A DNA stretch of 64,000 nucleotides from Desertivirga arenae (GTDB taxonomy: Bacteria; Bacteroidota; Bacteroidia; Sphingobacteriales; Sphingobacteriaceae): positions 484,618-548,617 of the forward strand of contig NZ_JAFEWE010000002.1 in assembly GCF_017355785.1 (NCBI RefSeq), in the 5' to 3' direction. Shown here piece by piece: positions 41,973-49,511 of the stretch. The notes beneath the pieces were generated by a model. That model worked only from the letters and a program-made list of their open reading frames with translations. It did not search any database and was not told where the DNA came from. The translations under genes were made by a program, and so were the position numbers. The first letter of the stretch is position 1. Each line of letters opens with the position of its first letter.

Positions 41973-42908
41973 ATGTTAAGCAGGGTTGCAGCAAATTTAT
42001 ATTGGTTAAGTCGCTATGTCGAGCGTAGCGACGGTATTTTACGGATGCTTAAAATCTATTATGCATCCTCGCAGGACTCAATTTCAGAGTTTTCCTGGAA
42101 ACCTATTATCAAGATCTATACAGGATTAGAGAAACAGTATATCCAGCATATGGAATTCAACAGCCGCGAAGTGCTGTTATACCTGATTGCTGGTAAAGAG
42201 AATGCTAATTCTGTCACTAATATTATAACCCTTGCAAGAGAGAATGCAAGAAGTGTTCAGGATCACATTACCAAAGATCTATGGCAGTGTTTGAACGAAT
42301 ATTACCATCTTGTAAAAGATCCGCGACTTATTGCAGCTCTACGCAAAGACGATCCTATTTCGGCCCTTGATATTTTGATAAAACAAGTAATGCTCTACTA
42401 TGGAACAGCTGAAGTAACAATGGAACGCGGCGAAGGAAGGAGCTTTATGAATATAGGAAAATATCTGGAACGTAGTATTCAAAGTATTGATATCCTGGAT
42501 AGTAAATTTGGAACAATTGATCATAATCCGGACTTATTAACAGATACAACTTATTGGAAGCACTTGCTGCTGTCTATAGGCGGCCATGAGCTCTATTTAA
42601 AGACCTACCGTCAGGGATTTGAAGCGGAGAACGTTTTGGAGATGGTAGTTCTGAATAATGACTTTCCGCGATCAGTTGTTTATTCAGTTGGGCATATTAA
42701 CCGTTACTTTGAGCGACTGAAGAACGAAAATACTATTTCAAACGTTAAAGAGCTATCTTTTTTGATAGGCAGATTGCACAGCCGGATTAGGTATAGTACT
42801 ATCGAAACTATTCAGGAGGAAGGGCTTCATAATTTTCTTTTCTCCATTAAAAAAGACCTCTACTCGATAGGGAATTCGGTAAACGAACAATATTTCGGAT
42901 ATTCGTAA
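41973..42908 (+). CDS. Alpha-E domain protein (DUF403)
   Basis: The 311-residue all-helical protein starts MLSRVAANLYWLSRYVERSD, the hallmark of the alpha-E family, and has the internal TMERGEGRSFMNIGKYLERS repeat of the same ER pattern. Family members always travel with circularly permuted ATP-grasp proteins and transglutaminase-like proteases. The function is not known; a helper in amide ligation or a peptide carrier has been suggested. It lies 12 bases after the ATP-grasp gene and 10 bases before the transglutaminase gene. Confidence 0.9.
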   Translation: MLSRVAANLYWLSRYVERSDGILRMLKIYYASSQDSISEFSWKPIIKIYTGLEKQYIQHMEFNSREVLLYLIAGKENANSVTNIITLARENARSVQDHITKDLWQCLNEYYHLVKDPRLIAALRKDDPISALDILIKQVMLYYGTAEVTMERGEGRSFMNIGKYLERSIQSIDILDSKFGTIDHNPDLLTDTTYWKHLLLSIGGHELYLKTYRQGFEAENVLEMVVLNNDFPRSVVYSVGHINRYFERLKNENTISNVKELSFLIGRLHSRIRYSTIETIQEEGLHNFLFSIKKDLYSIGNSVNEQYFGYS

Positions 42909-42918
42909 GTAACAAAAC

Positions 42919-43878
42919 ATGCCAAAATTTAAAATCAAGCATACTACGAAGTATACCTACAAAACTCCGGTCAGAGACAGTGCGAATCAGATCGTTCTCT
43001 TCCCTGTCAATGATGAGTACCAGGAAGTCTTGAAACACGAACTAAAGATCAGTGGAGAGCCACCTGTAGAAGTATATAAAGATTATTATGGAAACGAAGT
43101 AGGCACCTTTACTCATTGTGAGCCGCACTCTGAATTACTAATCATGTCCAAGCTACAGGTTGTGACCGTTCCCCGTCCCTTGCCTTTGGATGATATCTTT
43201 GCAAACGAACAATGGGAGTTGCTTGATAAGATAAAGCACAATATTCCTTATGTGGATTATCTCAAGCAAGAACATTTTGAGGGATTAGGGGAACTGAAAG
43301 AAATTGCAAGCTACGGAAATACTTCTCAGGAGACTCCTTTTGACGTTGCTAAACGTTTTAATCAGTACGTGTTTGAAAACTTCAAATATATTCCGGGTAT
43401 CACTACAGTAGAAACTACCCTGGATCAAATCTGGAAACTTAGAGCAGGCGTTTGTCAGGACTTTGCGCATATCCTGCTGGTAATGCTTCGTCTTAGAAGT
43501 ATTCCTGCCCGGTATGTAAGTGGCTATATTTGCCCGCATAAGAATGGAATGAGAGGAGAAGGAGCTACCCATGCATGGGCAGAAGCTTATATCCCCAATT
43601 ATGGGTGGTTGGGTTTTGATCCTACAAACAACTGTGTTGCAAATGAAACGCATGTGCGCCTGGCAGTTGGCAGAAATTTCCCAGACTGTACTCCGGTAAA
43701 GGGTGTTTATAAAGGTGGGGCAGAACATAAGCTTGAAGTTCGTGTAACGGTATCTTATGGAAACGAAGAAGAAGAAAAAGAACCTGAAGCAATTCCTGTA
43801 GCAATAACTACAGGTACATTTCCTATTAACAGCTTCCAGCAGCACCTGGAAATGATGCAACAACAGCAGCAACAATAG
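42919..43878 (+). CDS. Transglutaminase-like cysteine peptidase
   Basis: The 319-residue protein has the bacterial transglutaminase N-terminal domain (KFKIKHTTKYTYKTPVRDSA) and a transglutaminase core with the catalytic triad. The Cys is in RAGVCQDFAHI (about residue 177), the His in THAWAEAYI (about 217) and the Asp in LGFDPTNN (about 233). In this family the fold usually works as a peptidase or amide hydrolase. It ends in a Gln-rich tail (EMMQQQQQQ) encoded by CAA/CAG repeats. It closes the ATP-grasp/alpha-E operon, so it may trim or crosslink the product of the ligase. Confidence 0.9.
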   Translation: MPKFKIKHTTKYTYKTPVRDSANQIVLFPVNDEYQEVLKHELKISGEPPVEVYKDYYGNEVGTFTHCEPHSELLIMSKLQVVTVPRPLPLDDIFANEQWELLDKIKHNIPYVDYLKQEHFEGLGELKEIASYGNTSQETPFDVAKRFNQYVFENFKYIPGITTVETTLDQIWKLRAGVCQDFAHILLVMLRLRSIPARYVSGYICPHKNGMRGEGATHAWAEAYIPNYGWLGFDPTNNCVANETHVRLAVGRNFPDCTPVKGVYKGGAEHKLEVRVTVSYGNEEEEKEPEAIPVAITTGTFPINSFQQHLEMMQQQQQQ

Positions 43879-44183
43879 AAATTCCAATAAGGTTATTTGA
43901 GGAGCCGCTGCAAATATTTGTATCAGCTCTTCAAATTGCATATCGCTTAGAATCCTTCAAGGGTTCTTTCTGGGTTTAGTTCTGCGCCCCCTCCAAGCAT
44001 CCTGAACTAGCTTTAATTTATACTCTTGCCTTACTCGCAACTTAACTTTTTGTACTTAGCCCAGGATTAGCTTGTTCATCAAAATATTTCTTATAACTTA
44101 GCTTTATACTAACCATATTAAGGTACTTGTTTATTGTTTATTTTACCTGAACCTAGTTAATAAAAACACCTGCTCGCTCCGTT
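43879..44183. other. 305-base intergenic region, no gene seen
   Basis: I see no credible gene, tRNA or intrinsic terminator here. A 10-base palindrome CAAATATTTG lies near 43911, flanked by imperfect GAGC/GCTC arms, and could form a small hairpin after the transglutaminase gene. The part before 44184 is AT-rich and should hold the promoter of the adenylate-forming enzyme, but no exact TAnnTTTG box is present. Confidence 0.5.
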
Positions 44184-45584
44184 ATGAATTTTTTCGAAAC
44201 CATTTATACAACTTTAAAAAACGATCAGGCTAAGACTTTTATTTACTGGACTTACGGAAGCAGTACGGGGAAGTCGCTGCTTGAAAAAATCTCAGGAATT
44301 AAAACACTTCTTTCATGCAGCAGAACAAATTCCACACATGAAGTCCTGATTGCTACCCAGGTTGGAGAGGATCTTATATCAGCTATATTAGCCGCTATGA
44401 GTCTTGGAGCAATTCCAGTTCTTCCTCCTGCTGGAAACTCACCTTTGCAACTGCTAAAGCTTATTAGAAGACGTAAGATCCGGAGAATCATCGTTAGCCG
44501 CGCTTCGTTCAGCTTGCGACTAGCTGCTTTTTTCACTTCCTTTAAAATTATTGAACTTGCCAAGGCGAAAAGAGGTTCTGTGAATTTCTCACTAAAAACA
44601 CTCCTCCCTCACCATATAGGTTTGATCACTCATACTTCAGGTTCAACAGGAAGGCCAAAAGCTATATATAGAAGTCACAAAGTCTTACTTGCCCAACACG
44701 AGGTTTTAAAACAATGCTTCCCTCCTTTTGAAGCCCAAGTTGATTTTCCCTTATTCCCAAATATCTTACTTCATAACTTATCTTCTGGTACAGTCAGCCT
44801 CCTGCCTGAAATTAAAAACTTTGACCTCGGACTTTTAGAGGAAGGCGAGATCGTTCAACAATTACAAAAAAAGAGGCCTCATACTTTAACTGGAAACGTC
44901 TATTACTTCAAAAAGCTTTTAAAGTATTTTTCTACGCGCAAAATAACAATCAATGGAGTCAGAGCCTTAGGGATTGGAGGTTCCCCGGTACCTGAAATTT
45001 TGATAAAAGAGCTAAAAGAATTTTTTCCTCAGACTGAGATCTATATAATCTATGGTTCGTCTGAAGCAGAACCAATTGCAATACGAAGGTGCGAAGAAGC
45101 AATAAAAGATCTCACTTACGGCTATTGTGTCGGGAATGCGGCACCAGGGGTTGAAATTGAAATTGATAAAACCAGCTCTCTGCTTATTTCAGACACAGAA
45201 ACGGTTCACGTTGGAGAAATAAAGGTTAAGGGTAAACATGTGGCTACTGCAGGCGAATGGTTAAAGACGGGTGACTGGGGATATATCAAAAACGATCTCC
45301 TTTATCTTACTGCCAGGTCTGGCAATGAAAGAATTCATAACGGTCTACAACACTATCAGATTGAACAGGTCTTGTCTAATGTTGATGATGTTGAAATGGC
45401 AGCTGCAATAATAGTTCCGGATGGGGTAGAAGTATTTTACACAGGCCGAGCAGAGGAAACGATTTTAAGGGAAGCTTTGACCATAAATTTCCCTGGGGCC
45501 AATATTAAGAAAACCAGTAAGATTAAAAACTTACCTGTAGACACCCGTCACCGCTCTAAAGTTCTTTACGAAAAACTAAAATAA
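44184..45584 (+). CDS. AMP-binding (ANL superfamily) acyl-adenylate-forming enzyme
   Basis: The 466-residue protein has the phosphate loop HTSGSTGRPKA (near residue 150), the A5-like IYIIYGSSEAEP and the A7-like WLKTGDWGYI. It therefore activates a carboxylic acid as an acyl-AMP. The C-terminal domain is short and the total length is below most CoA ligases (about 500-550). The usual Lys-containing A10 motif is not obvious, though Lys-rich residues end the protein (HRSKVLYEKLK). Substrate is unknown; relatives include fatty-acid ligases and the beta-lactone synthetase OleC. It stands alone. Confidence 0.82.
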   Translation: MNFFETIYTTLKNDQAKTFIYWTYGSSTGKSLLEKISGIKTLLSCSRTNSTHEVLIATQVGEDLISAILAAMSLGAIPVLPPAGNSPLQLLKLIRRRKIRRIIVSRASFSLRLAAFFTSFKIIELAKAKRGSVNFSLKTLLPHHIGLITHTSGSTGRPKAIYRSHKVLLAQHEVLKQCFPPFEAQVDFPLFPNILLHNLSSGTVSLLPEIKNFDLGLLEEGEIVQQLQKKRPHTLTGNVYYFKKLLKYFSTRKITINGVRALGIGGSPVPEILIKELKEFFPQTEIYIIYGSSEAEPIAIRRCEEAIKDLTYGYCVGNAAPGVEIEIDKTSSLLISDTETVHVGEIKVKGKHVATAGEWLKTGDWGYIKNDLLYLTARSGNERIHNGLQHYQIEQVLSNVDDVEMAAAIIVPDGVEVFYTGRAEETILREALTINFPGANIKKTSKIKNLPVDTRHRSKVLYEKLK

Positions 45585-45667
45585 ATACGGTCCATTTTCG
45601 CGTTCTCTGTTCCCCGGTAAAATCAGGCACATTACTTGCTTCAATAGCTAGTAACATTCTACCTATT

Positions 45668-45874
45668 ATGTCTGAAAGAGAAAAAATAAAGCAAGAACTT
45701 CCCGGAGAGTTAAAAAACAAAGCGGGAGCAAGCGCTGAGGAATTTATTACTAACCACGCTAATGGCAATGGAATAAATCCTAATCCCACCGAGGATGGCA
45801 ACTCGCCAGAGTGGGAGAAAGGCACAAAAGAAAACGAAGAGTATAAATCAGATGCACTCGATAATCAACCTTAG
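45668..45874 (+). CDS. Very small hydrophilic protein, unknown function
   Basis: The 68-residue protein is made almost only of Glu, Lys, Asn, Gly and Pro (KNKAGASAEEFITNHANGNG, EWEKGTKENEEY) and is predicted to be disordered. It has an ATG and ends 6 bases before the next tiny gene of the same type. I do not recognise it. Such small disordered proteins are common in Sphingobacteriaceae but have no assigned role. Confidence 0.55.
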   Translation: MSEREKIKQELPGELKNKAGASAEEFITNHANGNGINPNPTEDGNSPEWEKGTKENEEYKSDALDNQP

Positions 45875-45880
45875 AAAAAC

Positions 45881-46108
45881 ATGTCAGTAAACGCTTATGA
45901 AGATCAGGAGCAAGGCTCTGCATCTTCAAATCAACCATCCGGAATTGAAGGAAATCCCGAATCAAAAGAAGGTAAAGTTTCTTATGGAGGCACTTCTGAA
46001 GAAGAACATGAACAGCAAAAAAAGGAAAATGAAGGTTTTCCTGCAGGAAGTTATAATGAAAGCAGTGAAGGTGGCGAGAATAATATTCTTGACGAGGAAG
46101 CCCCTTGA
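45881..46108 (+). CDS. Very small acidic, probably disordered protein
   Basis: The 75-residue protein is rich in Glu, Ser, Gly and Asn (QEQGSASSNQPSGIEGNPES, HEQQKKENEGFPAGSY) and lacks hydrophobic core residues. It directly follows a similar small protein at a 6-base distance, so both are probably on one mRNA. Function is unknown; stress or hydration-related roles are only guesses. It converges on the desaturase gene, from which a terminator separates it. Confidence 0.55.
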   Translation: MSVNAYEDQEQGSASSNQPSGIEGNPESKEGKVSYGGTSEEEHEQQKKENEGFPAGSYNESSEGGENNILDEEAP

Positions 46109-46120
46109 AAAGCTAATTAA

Positions 46121-46150
46121 AACAAAAAAGGGAGCTTTAAACACTCCCTT
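46121..46150 (-). terminator. Intrinsic terminator of the acyl-ACP desaturase gene
   Basis: Arms AAGGGAG (46128-46134) and CTCCCTT (46144-46150) form a 7-bp stem. On the minus strand TTTTTTGTTTT follows, 10 bases after the desaturase stop codon. Confidence 0.8.
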
Positions 46151-46160
46151 CTCTTATATT

Positions 46161-47144
46161 CTACATAGCATGGATCCAGCTGAACTGATAATCAGCCGAA
46201 TTAGCCTTCATTCTTTCTGCTATCCTCGTTAAACGTGCGGGTAGTTTCATGATATAATCACGAGCCTTTTCACCAGCATCGTTCAAATCAGTGATATTTT
46301 CAATCTTCCACTCCTTTATTAGGTCCTGCAAGATCTCTACGTAATCCAGCGCAGTATAAACGCCTAAACGTTGAGCTGCATCAGCAAAATGTTCAAAGGC
46401 ACTTCCAGCCTTCTGTCCTATTTCTCGAAGGAAATGGGCCGGCATCACGATCTTTTTACGCATCATGTCTTCAAAAGCGATCATTGCTTCACTTTGATCA
46501 ACTGTAAACACCTGAGTAATAAAATCCATGTATGCTTTGGCGTGCCTTGCCTCATCGCCAGCAATCACACCACACATTTTCGAAAGTAACCCATCACCGC
46601 TCTTCTTGGCAAGAGAAGCAACTCTGCGGTGCGATATATTGGTAGCCAGCTCCTGAAAACTGGTATAAATAAAGTTTCTGTAGGGATCTCTGTCAGTTCC
46701 GATATCAAACCCATCAGCAATTAAATACTGAGTGGAAATTTCCATCTTGCGCATATCAACACGACCAGAGAGATAAAGATATTTATTTAACAGATCTCCA
46801 TGGCGGTTCTCTTCAGCCGTCCAATGGCGCAACCACTTCATCCATCCGCCTTCTTCATCATTGGAAACTCCTTCAACTGTGGCTAACCACGACTCATAAG
46901 TCGGTAAGGCTTCTTCAGTAATGGTATCTCCAATTAAAACAGCAAATAGATCGTATGGCAATGCTTTGGCTCTTTCCTGCAATTCCTTTACTTCTTGAAA
47001 AAAGTCTTCCTTACTAGCATCAGGAAGGTAATCGGTAGGTTGCCAAATTGTATCAATCGGTTTAAGATACGTATGCATATTATCGAGCATATATTTCTCA
47101 ATATGCTTCATTACTTCTCTGCGTGCTCCGTAACTTATATTCAT
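46161..47144 (-). CDS. Acyl-ACP desaturase (diiron, stearoyl-ACP delta-9 type)
   Basis: The 327-residue protein has both diiron motifs of soluble acyl-ACP desaturases, WTAEENRHGDLL and IAGDEARHAKAY, and the first-helix Glu in LPTYESWLATVEGVS. It introduces a double bond into acyl-ACP and so sets membrane fluidity; oxygen and an electron donor are needed. It is cytoplasmic and about the usual length. It has its own terminator and a TATATTTG box 17 bases before the ATG. Confidence 0.92.
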   Translation of the reverse strand: MNISYGARREVMKHIEKYMLDNMHTYLKPIDTIWQPTDYLPDASKEDFFQEVKELQERAKALPYDLFAVLIGDTITEEALPTYESWLATVEGVSNDEEGGWMKWLRHWTAEENRHGDLLNKYLYLSGRVDMRKMEISTQYLIADGFDIGTDRDPYRNFIYTSFQELATNISHRRVASLAKKSGDGLLSKMCGVIAGDEARHAKAYMDFITQVFTVDQSEAMIAFEDMMRKKIVMPAHFLREIGQKAGSAFEHFADAAQRLGVYTALDYVEILQDLIKEWKIENITDLNDAGEKARDYIMKLPARLTRIAERMKANSADYQFSWIHAM

Positions 47145-47161
47145 CTTACTAATTAAAAGGC

Positions 47162-47169
47162 CAAATATA
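47162..47169 (-). promoter_or_regulatory. Minus-7 box of the acyl-ACP desaturase
   Basis: TATATTTG on the minus strand is an exact TAnnTTTG box ending 17 bases before the ATG at 47144. No good TTG is visible at the expected minus-33 distance. Confidence 0.5.
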
Positions 47170-47423
47170 TAATTATTTTGTTAGGAAATGACGTTCATCA
47201 TTCCATTATAGCTTGAACTCACAAGTTAACAAAATTTAGGCTCTAAGGTTCAAAAACTATGCCCTTCATTCTAAAAAACGCAGGTTATCAGCAATATAAA
47301 TAACAGGAAAATTTATAAAACTGGGATGAGCTTATTTTAGTTACTCAGGAAAAGGAGCACCAGAGGATACTCGAAAGAAATATCTTAAGTGTGTTATATT
47401 TATAGACCCAAAGAATTAAGACC

Positions 47424-47651
47424 ATGGAATTCCCCTTATTAGAGAATAGAAATTCTACTGAGTATTTCAGTGAAGAGAAGGAAATAAAAGATAACGAGAC
47501 TTCACCTAAATCATCTTATCCAAATGGTGACGAGGAAGATGATGAACCTGAAGAGGATAATGATTACGAGGAAACGTACGGAGATCTTGAGGATGGTCAT
47601 AATGATCTGAACGATCAGGAATCAGACCAGGGTGTGGCCAATCTTGAATAG
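47424..47651 (+). CDS. Very small strongly acidic protein, unknown function
   Basis: The 75-residue protein is dominated by Asp and Glu (GDEEDDEPEEDNDYEETYGD) and is surely disordered. It has an ATG and a stop 12 bases before the convergent MBL hydrolase gene. It resembles the two small acidic genes at 45.7-46.1 kb in composition, though not in exact sequence. I do not recognise a family. Confidence 0.5.
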   Translation: MEFPLLENRNSTEYFSEEKEIKDNETSPKSSYPNGDEEDDEPEEDNDYEETYGDLEDGHNDLNDQESDQGVANLE

Positions 47652-47663
47652 CTATTCAGGCGG

Positions 47664-48425
47664 CTACAAGTCAAGGACTAGTCCATCATAAGCTAGTTCA
47701 ATTGACTCAGGTAATTCCAGCATGATCTCCTGGTGTTTGCCCAACCTGTGACTCATATGAGTGAAATAGGTCTTTTCTGCCTTTACCTCACTAGCAAAGT
47801 GTATTGCCTCGTCAAGTGTAAAGTGCGAGATGTGCTTTTCTTTCTGAAGTGCATTTACCACTACTATCTTGGAGCCTCTGACTTTATCCATCTCTTCTTC
47901 TGATATTGTTTTTGCATCTGTAATGTATGAAAAGTCGCCAATGCGAAATCCAAATACAGGTAATTTATAATGCATCACCTCTATAGGAAGAACCTCAATA
48001 CCCTCCACCGTAAAGGCCGTATTTCTGATCTCATTTAAATTAATTAAAGGAACTCCGGGATATTTAACAGAAGCGAAAGCATAATAAAATTCTCTAATTA
48101 AACTTTCCTGCACACGCTTGTGCGCATACACTTCCATCGCCTGCTGTTGAAAATAATTAAAAGCCCGAACGTCATCGAGACCTGCTATATGATCCTTATG
48201 TTCATGTGTAAATAGAATAGCATCCAGGCGTTTCACGCCCGCCCTTAACATCTGGTATCTAAAATCCGGTCCGCTGTCAATTACAATTACCTTATCCCCT
48301 ATTTCAATTAATACAGATACGCGAAGGCGTTTGTCTTTTGAGTCAGCAGATGTACAAACGGCACAATCGCATCCGATAACAGGTACTCCCTGCGATGTGC
48401 CAGTTCCTAAAAACGTTATTTTCAC
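47664..48425 (-). CDS. MBL-fold metallo-hydrolase (PhnP-like)
   Basis: The 253-residue protein has the metallo-beta-lactamase site FTHEHKDHIAGLDD (HxHxDH), further metal ligands in VIDSGPDFR and SYITDAKT, and a Cys pair near the start (VIGCDCAVC) as in PhnP-type enzymes. PhnP relatives cleave cyclic phosphodiesters. The start is GTG, overlapping the upstream gene stop (GTGA), so the two are coupled. The true substrate is unknown. Confidence 0.88.
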   Translation of the reverse strand: MKITFLGTGTSQGVPVIGCDCAVCTSADSKDKRLRVSVLIEIGDKVIVIDSGPDFRYQMLRAGVKRLDAILFTHEHKDHIAGLDDVRAFNYFQQQAMEVYAHKRVQESLIREFYYAFASVKYPGVPLINLNEIRNTAFTVEGIEVLPIEVMHYKLPVFGFRIGDFSYITDAKTISEEEMDKVRGSKIVVVNALQKEKHISHFTLDEAIHFASEVKAEKTYFTHMSHRLGKHQEIMLELPESIELAYDGLVLDL

Positions 48426-48697
48426 AATTGTAAGGTAGTTTGTTTTAGTGAAGCAAGAAACGCAATCTGTTTCTCGTCTAACAAACTCTCATCCACCTGA
48501 ATTTGTTGGAGCAATGTTATCAGAGAAAGGATTTTGCTTTCAATTGTCGAAAACTTATTTACGACCACCACCCTGCTGCTTTCTATTACGCAAGCACCAG
48601 TTTTAAAACTACCTTTCTCATAACGTACCTTATAGTCTAAAGCCTTCAGCAGAAGTTCCAGTTTTTCTAGTGTATACTGTGTATATGTAAGGGCCAT
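48422..48697 (-). CDS. Conserved small protein of unknown function
   Basis: The 91-residue protein has a helix-strand pattern (LEKLELLLKALDYKVRYEKG, CVIESSRVVVVNKFSTIESK, LITLLQQIQVDESLL). I recall small proteins of this kind encoded before PhnP-like hydrolases in Bacteroidota, but I know no function. It is coupled to the MBL gene by a 4-base overlap. A TATTTTTG box ends 4 bases before its ATG. Confidence 0.65.
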   Translation of the reverse strand: MALTYTQYTLEKLELLLKALDYKVRYEKGSFKTGACVIESSRVVVVNKFSTIESKILSLITLLQQIQVDESLLDEKQIAFLASLKQTTLQL

Positions 48698-48701
48698 TCC
48701 T

Positions 48702-48709
48702 CAAAAATA
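48702..48709 (-). promoter_or_regulatory. Minus-7 box directly before the small gene at 48697
   Basis: TATTTTTG on the minus strand is an exact TAnnTTTG box that ends 4 bases before the ATG. Transcription would start next to the start codon, giving a leaderless mRNA for this gene and the MBL hydrolase. Confidence 0.4.
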
Positions 48710-48792
48710 AAAATAAAGGTTTATATAAAGGCTGTTAAAATAAAACCTCTATGAACGGAAGGTAAATAGGGCCAAAATAATCTGGAGACCAG

Positions 48793-48822
48793 AAAAAAAA
48801 GCGATAGTCTCCTACCGCTTTT
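48793..48822 (-). terminator. Intrinsic terminator of the ftsK-lolA unit
   Basis: Arms AAAAGCGATAG (48797-48807) and CTACCGCTTTT (48812-48822) form an 11-bp stem with one mismatch and loop TCTC. Eight T follow on the minus strand. It lies 19 bases after the lolA stop codon. Confidence 0.85.
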
Positions 48823-48841
48823 ACAATATCTAAAGGTCCGC

Positions 48842-49492
48842 TTACCGAAGGTCTTCAACGCTCACCCCCGGGTATTTTTTAGCATCAAAGGCGAAAGTAG
48901 ATTCCGGCACTTTTACATTTGGAGAAAAAGCCTTCATGGCATAAGTGTATTTATTCCCGTTTTTATCGAAAATAATAGCATTACTTATCTGTTTAGTGGC
49001 TTTATCAATATTTAACCGCACTTTAAAGAAAGATCTTTTCGTATCAACAGGAGAAAGATCAATCACATGCTGGACCTTTCCACCAACTTTCGTATCTCCG
49101 GTGTAAAGGTACTTGAAGCCCTTTTCGTAAATAGTGAAGATCTTTGCAGGATTAATTGCATTCGGACTATTATCAACATCGTTTACCTGAACTTCCTTCT
49201 CATTCTTAAGGTAGGTCCACTGAGTCTTACCGTCACTGATAAGGTCTTGTCCCTTCATCACTACTTTATATTTATTTGACTTGGCCTTTGCATAGAGAGT
49301 ACCTGCTTGGGTTTCCTTTATCTTGGCTTGAGGGTTATCAAGAGTAAATGTAAAATCGGTTTTTATAACGTCGTAAGACCTGTATTTCTTGCTTACTTCA
49401 TTTAATATTTGTTTAGCCTTTGCATCTGTTTGTGCTAATACGTTTACCACAGATCCAAAAACAACAAAAGCACTAAGAATGTATTTTTTCAT
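48842..49492 (-). CDS. lolA: LolA-like outer-membrane lipoprotein carrier
   Basis: The 216-residue protein has a signal peptide (ILSAFVVFGSVVNVLAQ) and the LolA fold: ILNEVSKKYRSYDVIKTDFT, AGTLYAKAKSNKYKVVMKGQ, ISDGKTQWTYLKNEKEVQVN and NPAKIFTIYEKGFKYLYTG. It probably carries lipoproteins through the periplasm from LolCDE to the outer membrane. It lies 19 bases after ftsK on the same strand, an order known from several Bacteroidota. Confidence 0.88.
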   Translation of the reverse strand: MKKYILSAFVVFGSVVNVLAQTDAKAKQILNEVSKKYRSYDVIKTDFTFTLDNPQAKIKETQAGTLYAKAKSNKYKVVMKGQDLISDGKTQWTYLKNEKEVQVNDVDNSPNAINPAKIFTIYEKGFKYLYTGDTKVGGKVQHVIDLSPVDTKRSFFKVRLNIDKATKQISNAIIFDKNGNKYTYAMKAFSPNVKVPESTFAFDAKKYPGVSVEDLR

Positions 49493-49511
49493 TTCGTTTT
49501 ATGTGTGTTTC

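Noticed and set aside
43838-43875. CAA/CAG repeats as a possible CRISPR or satellite array
   Set aside because: The repeats are short, in frame, and at the end of a coding region; there are no spacers and no cas genes in the window.
43285-43941. 218-residue minus-strand frame opposite the transglutaminase gene
   Set aside because: It is antisense to a clear gene with intact catalytic residues, and is rich in Leu, Phe and Cys runs typical of an antisense shadow.
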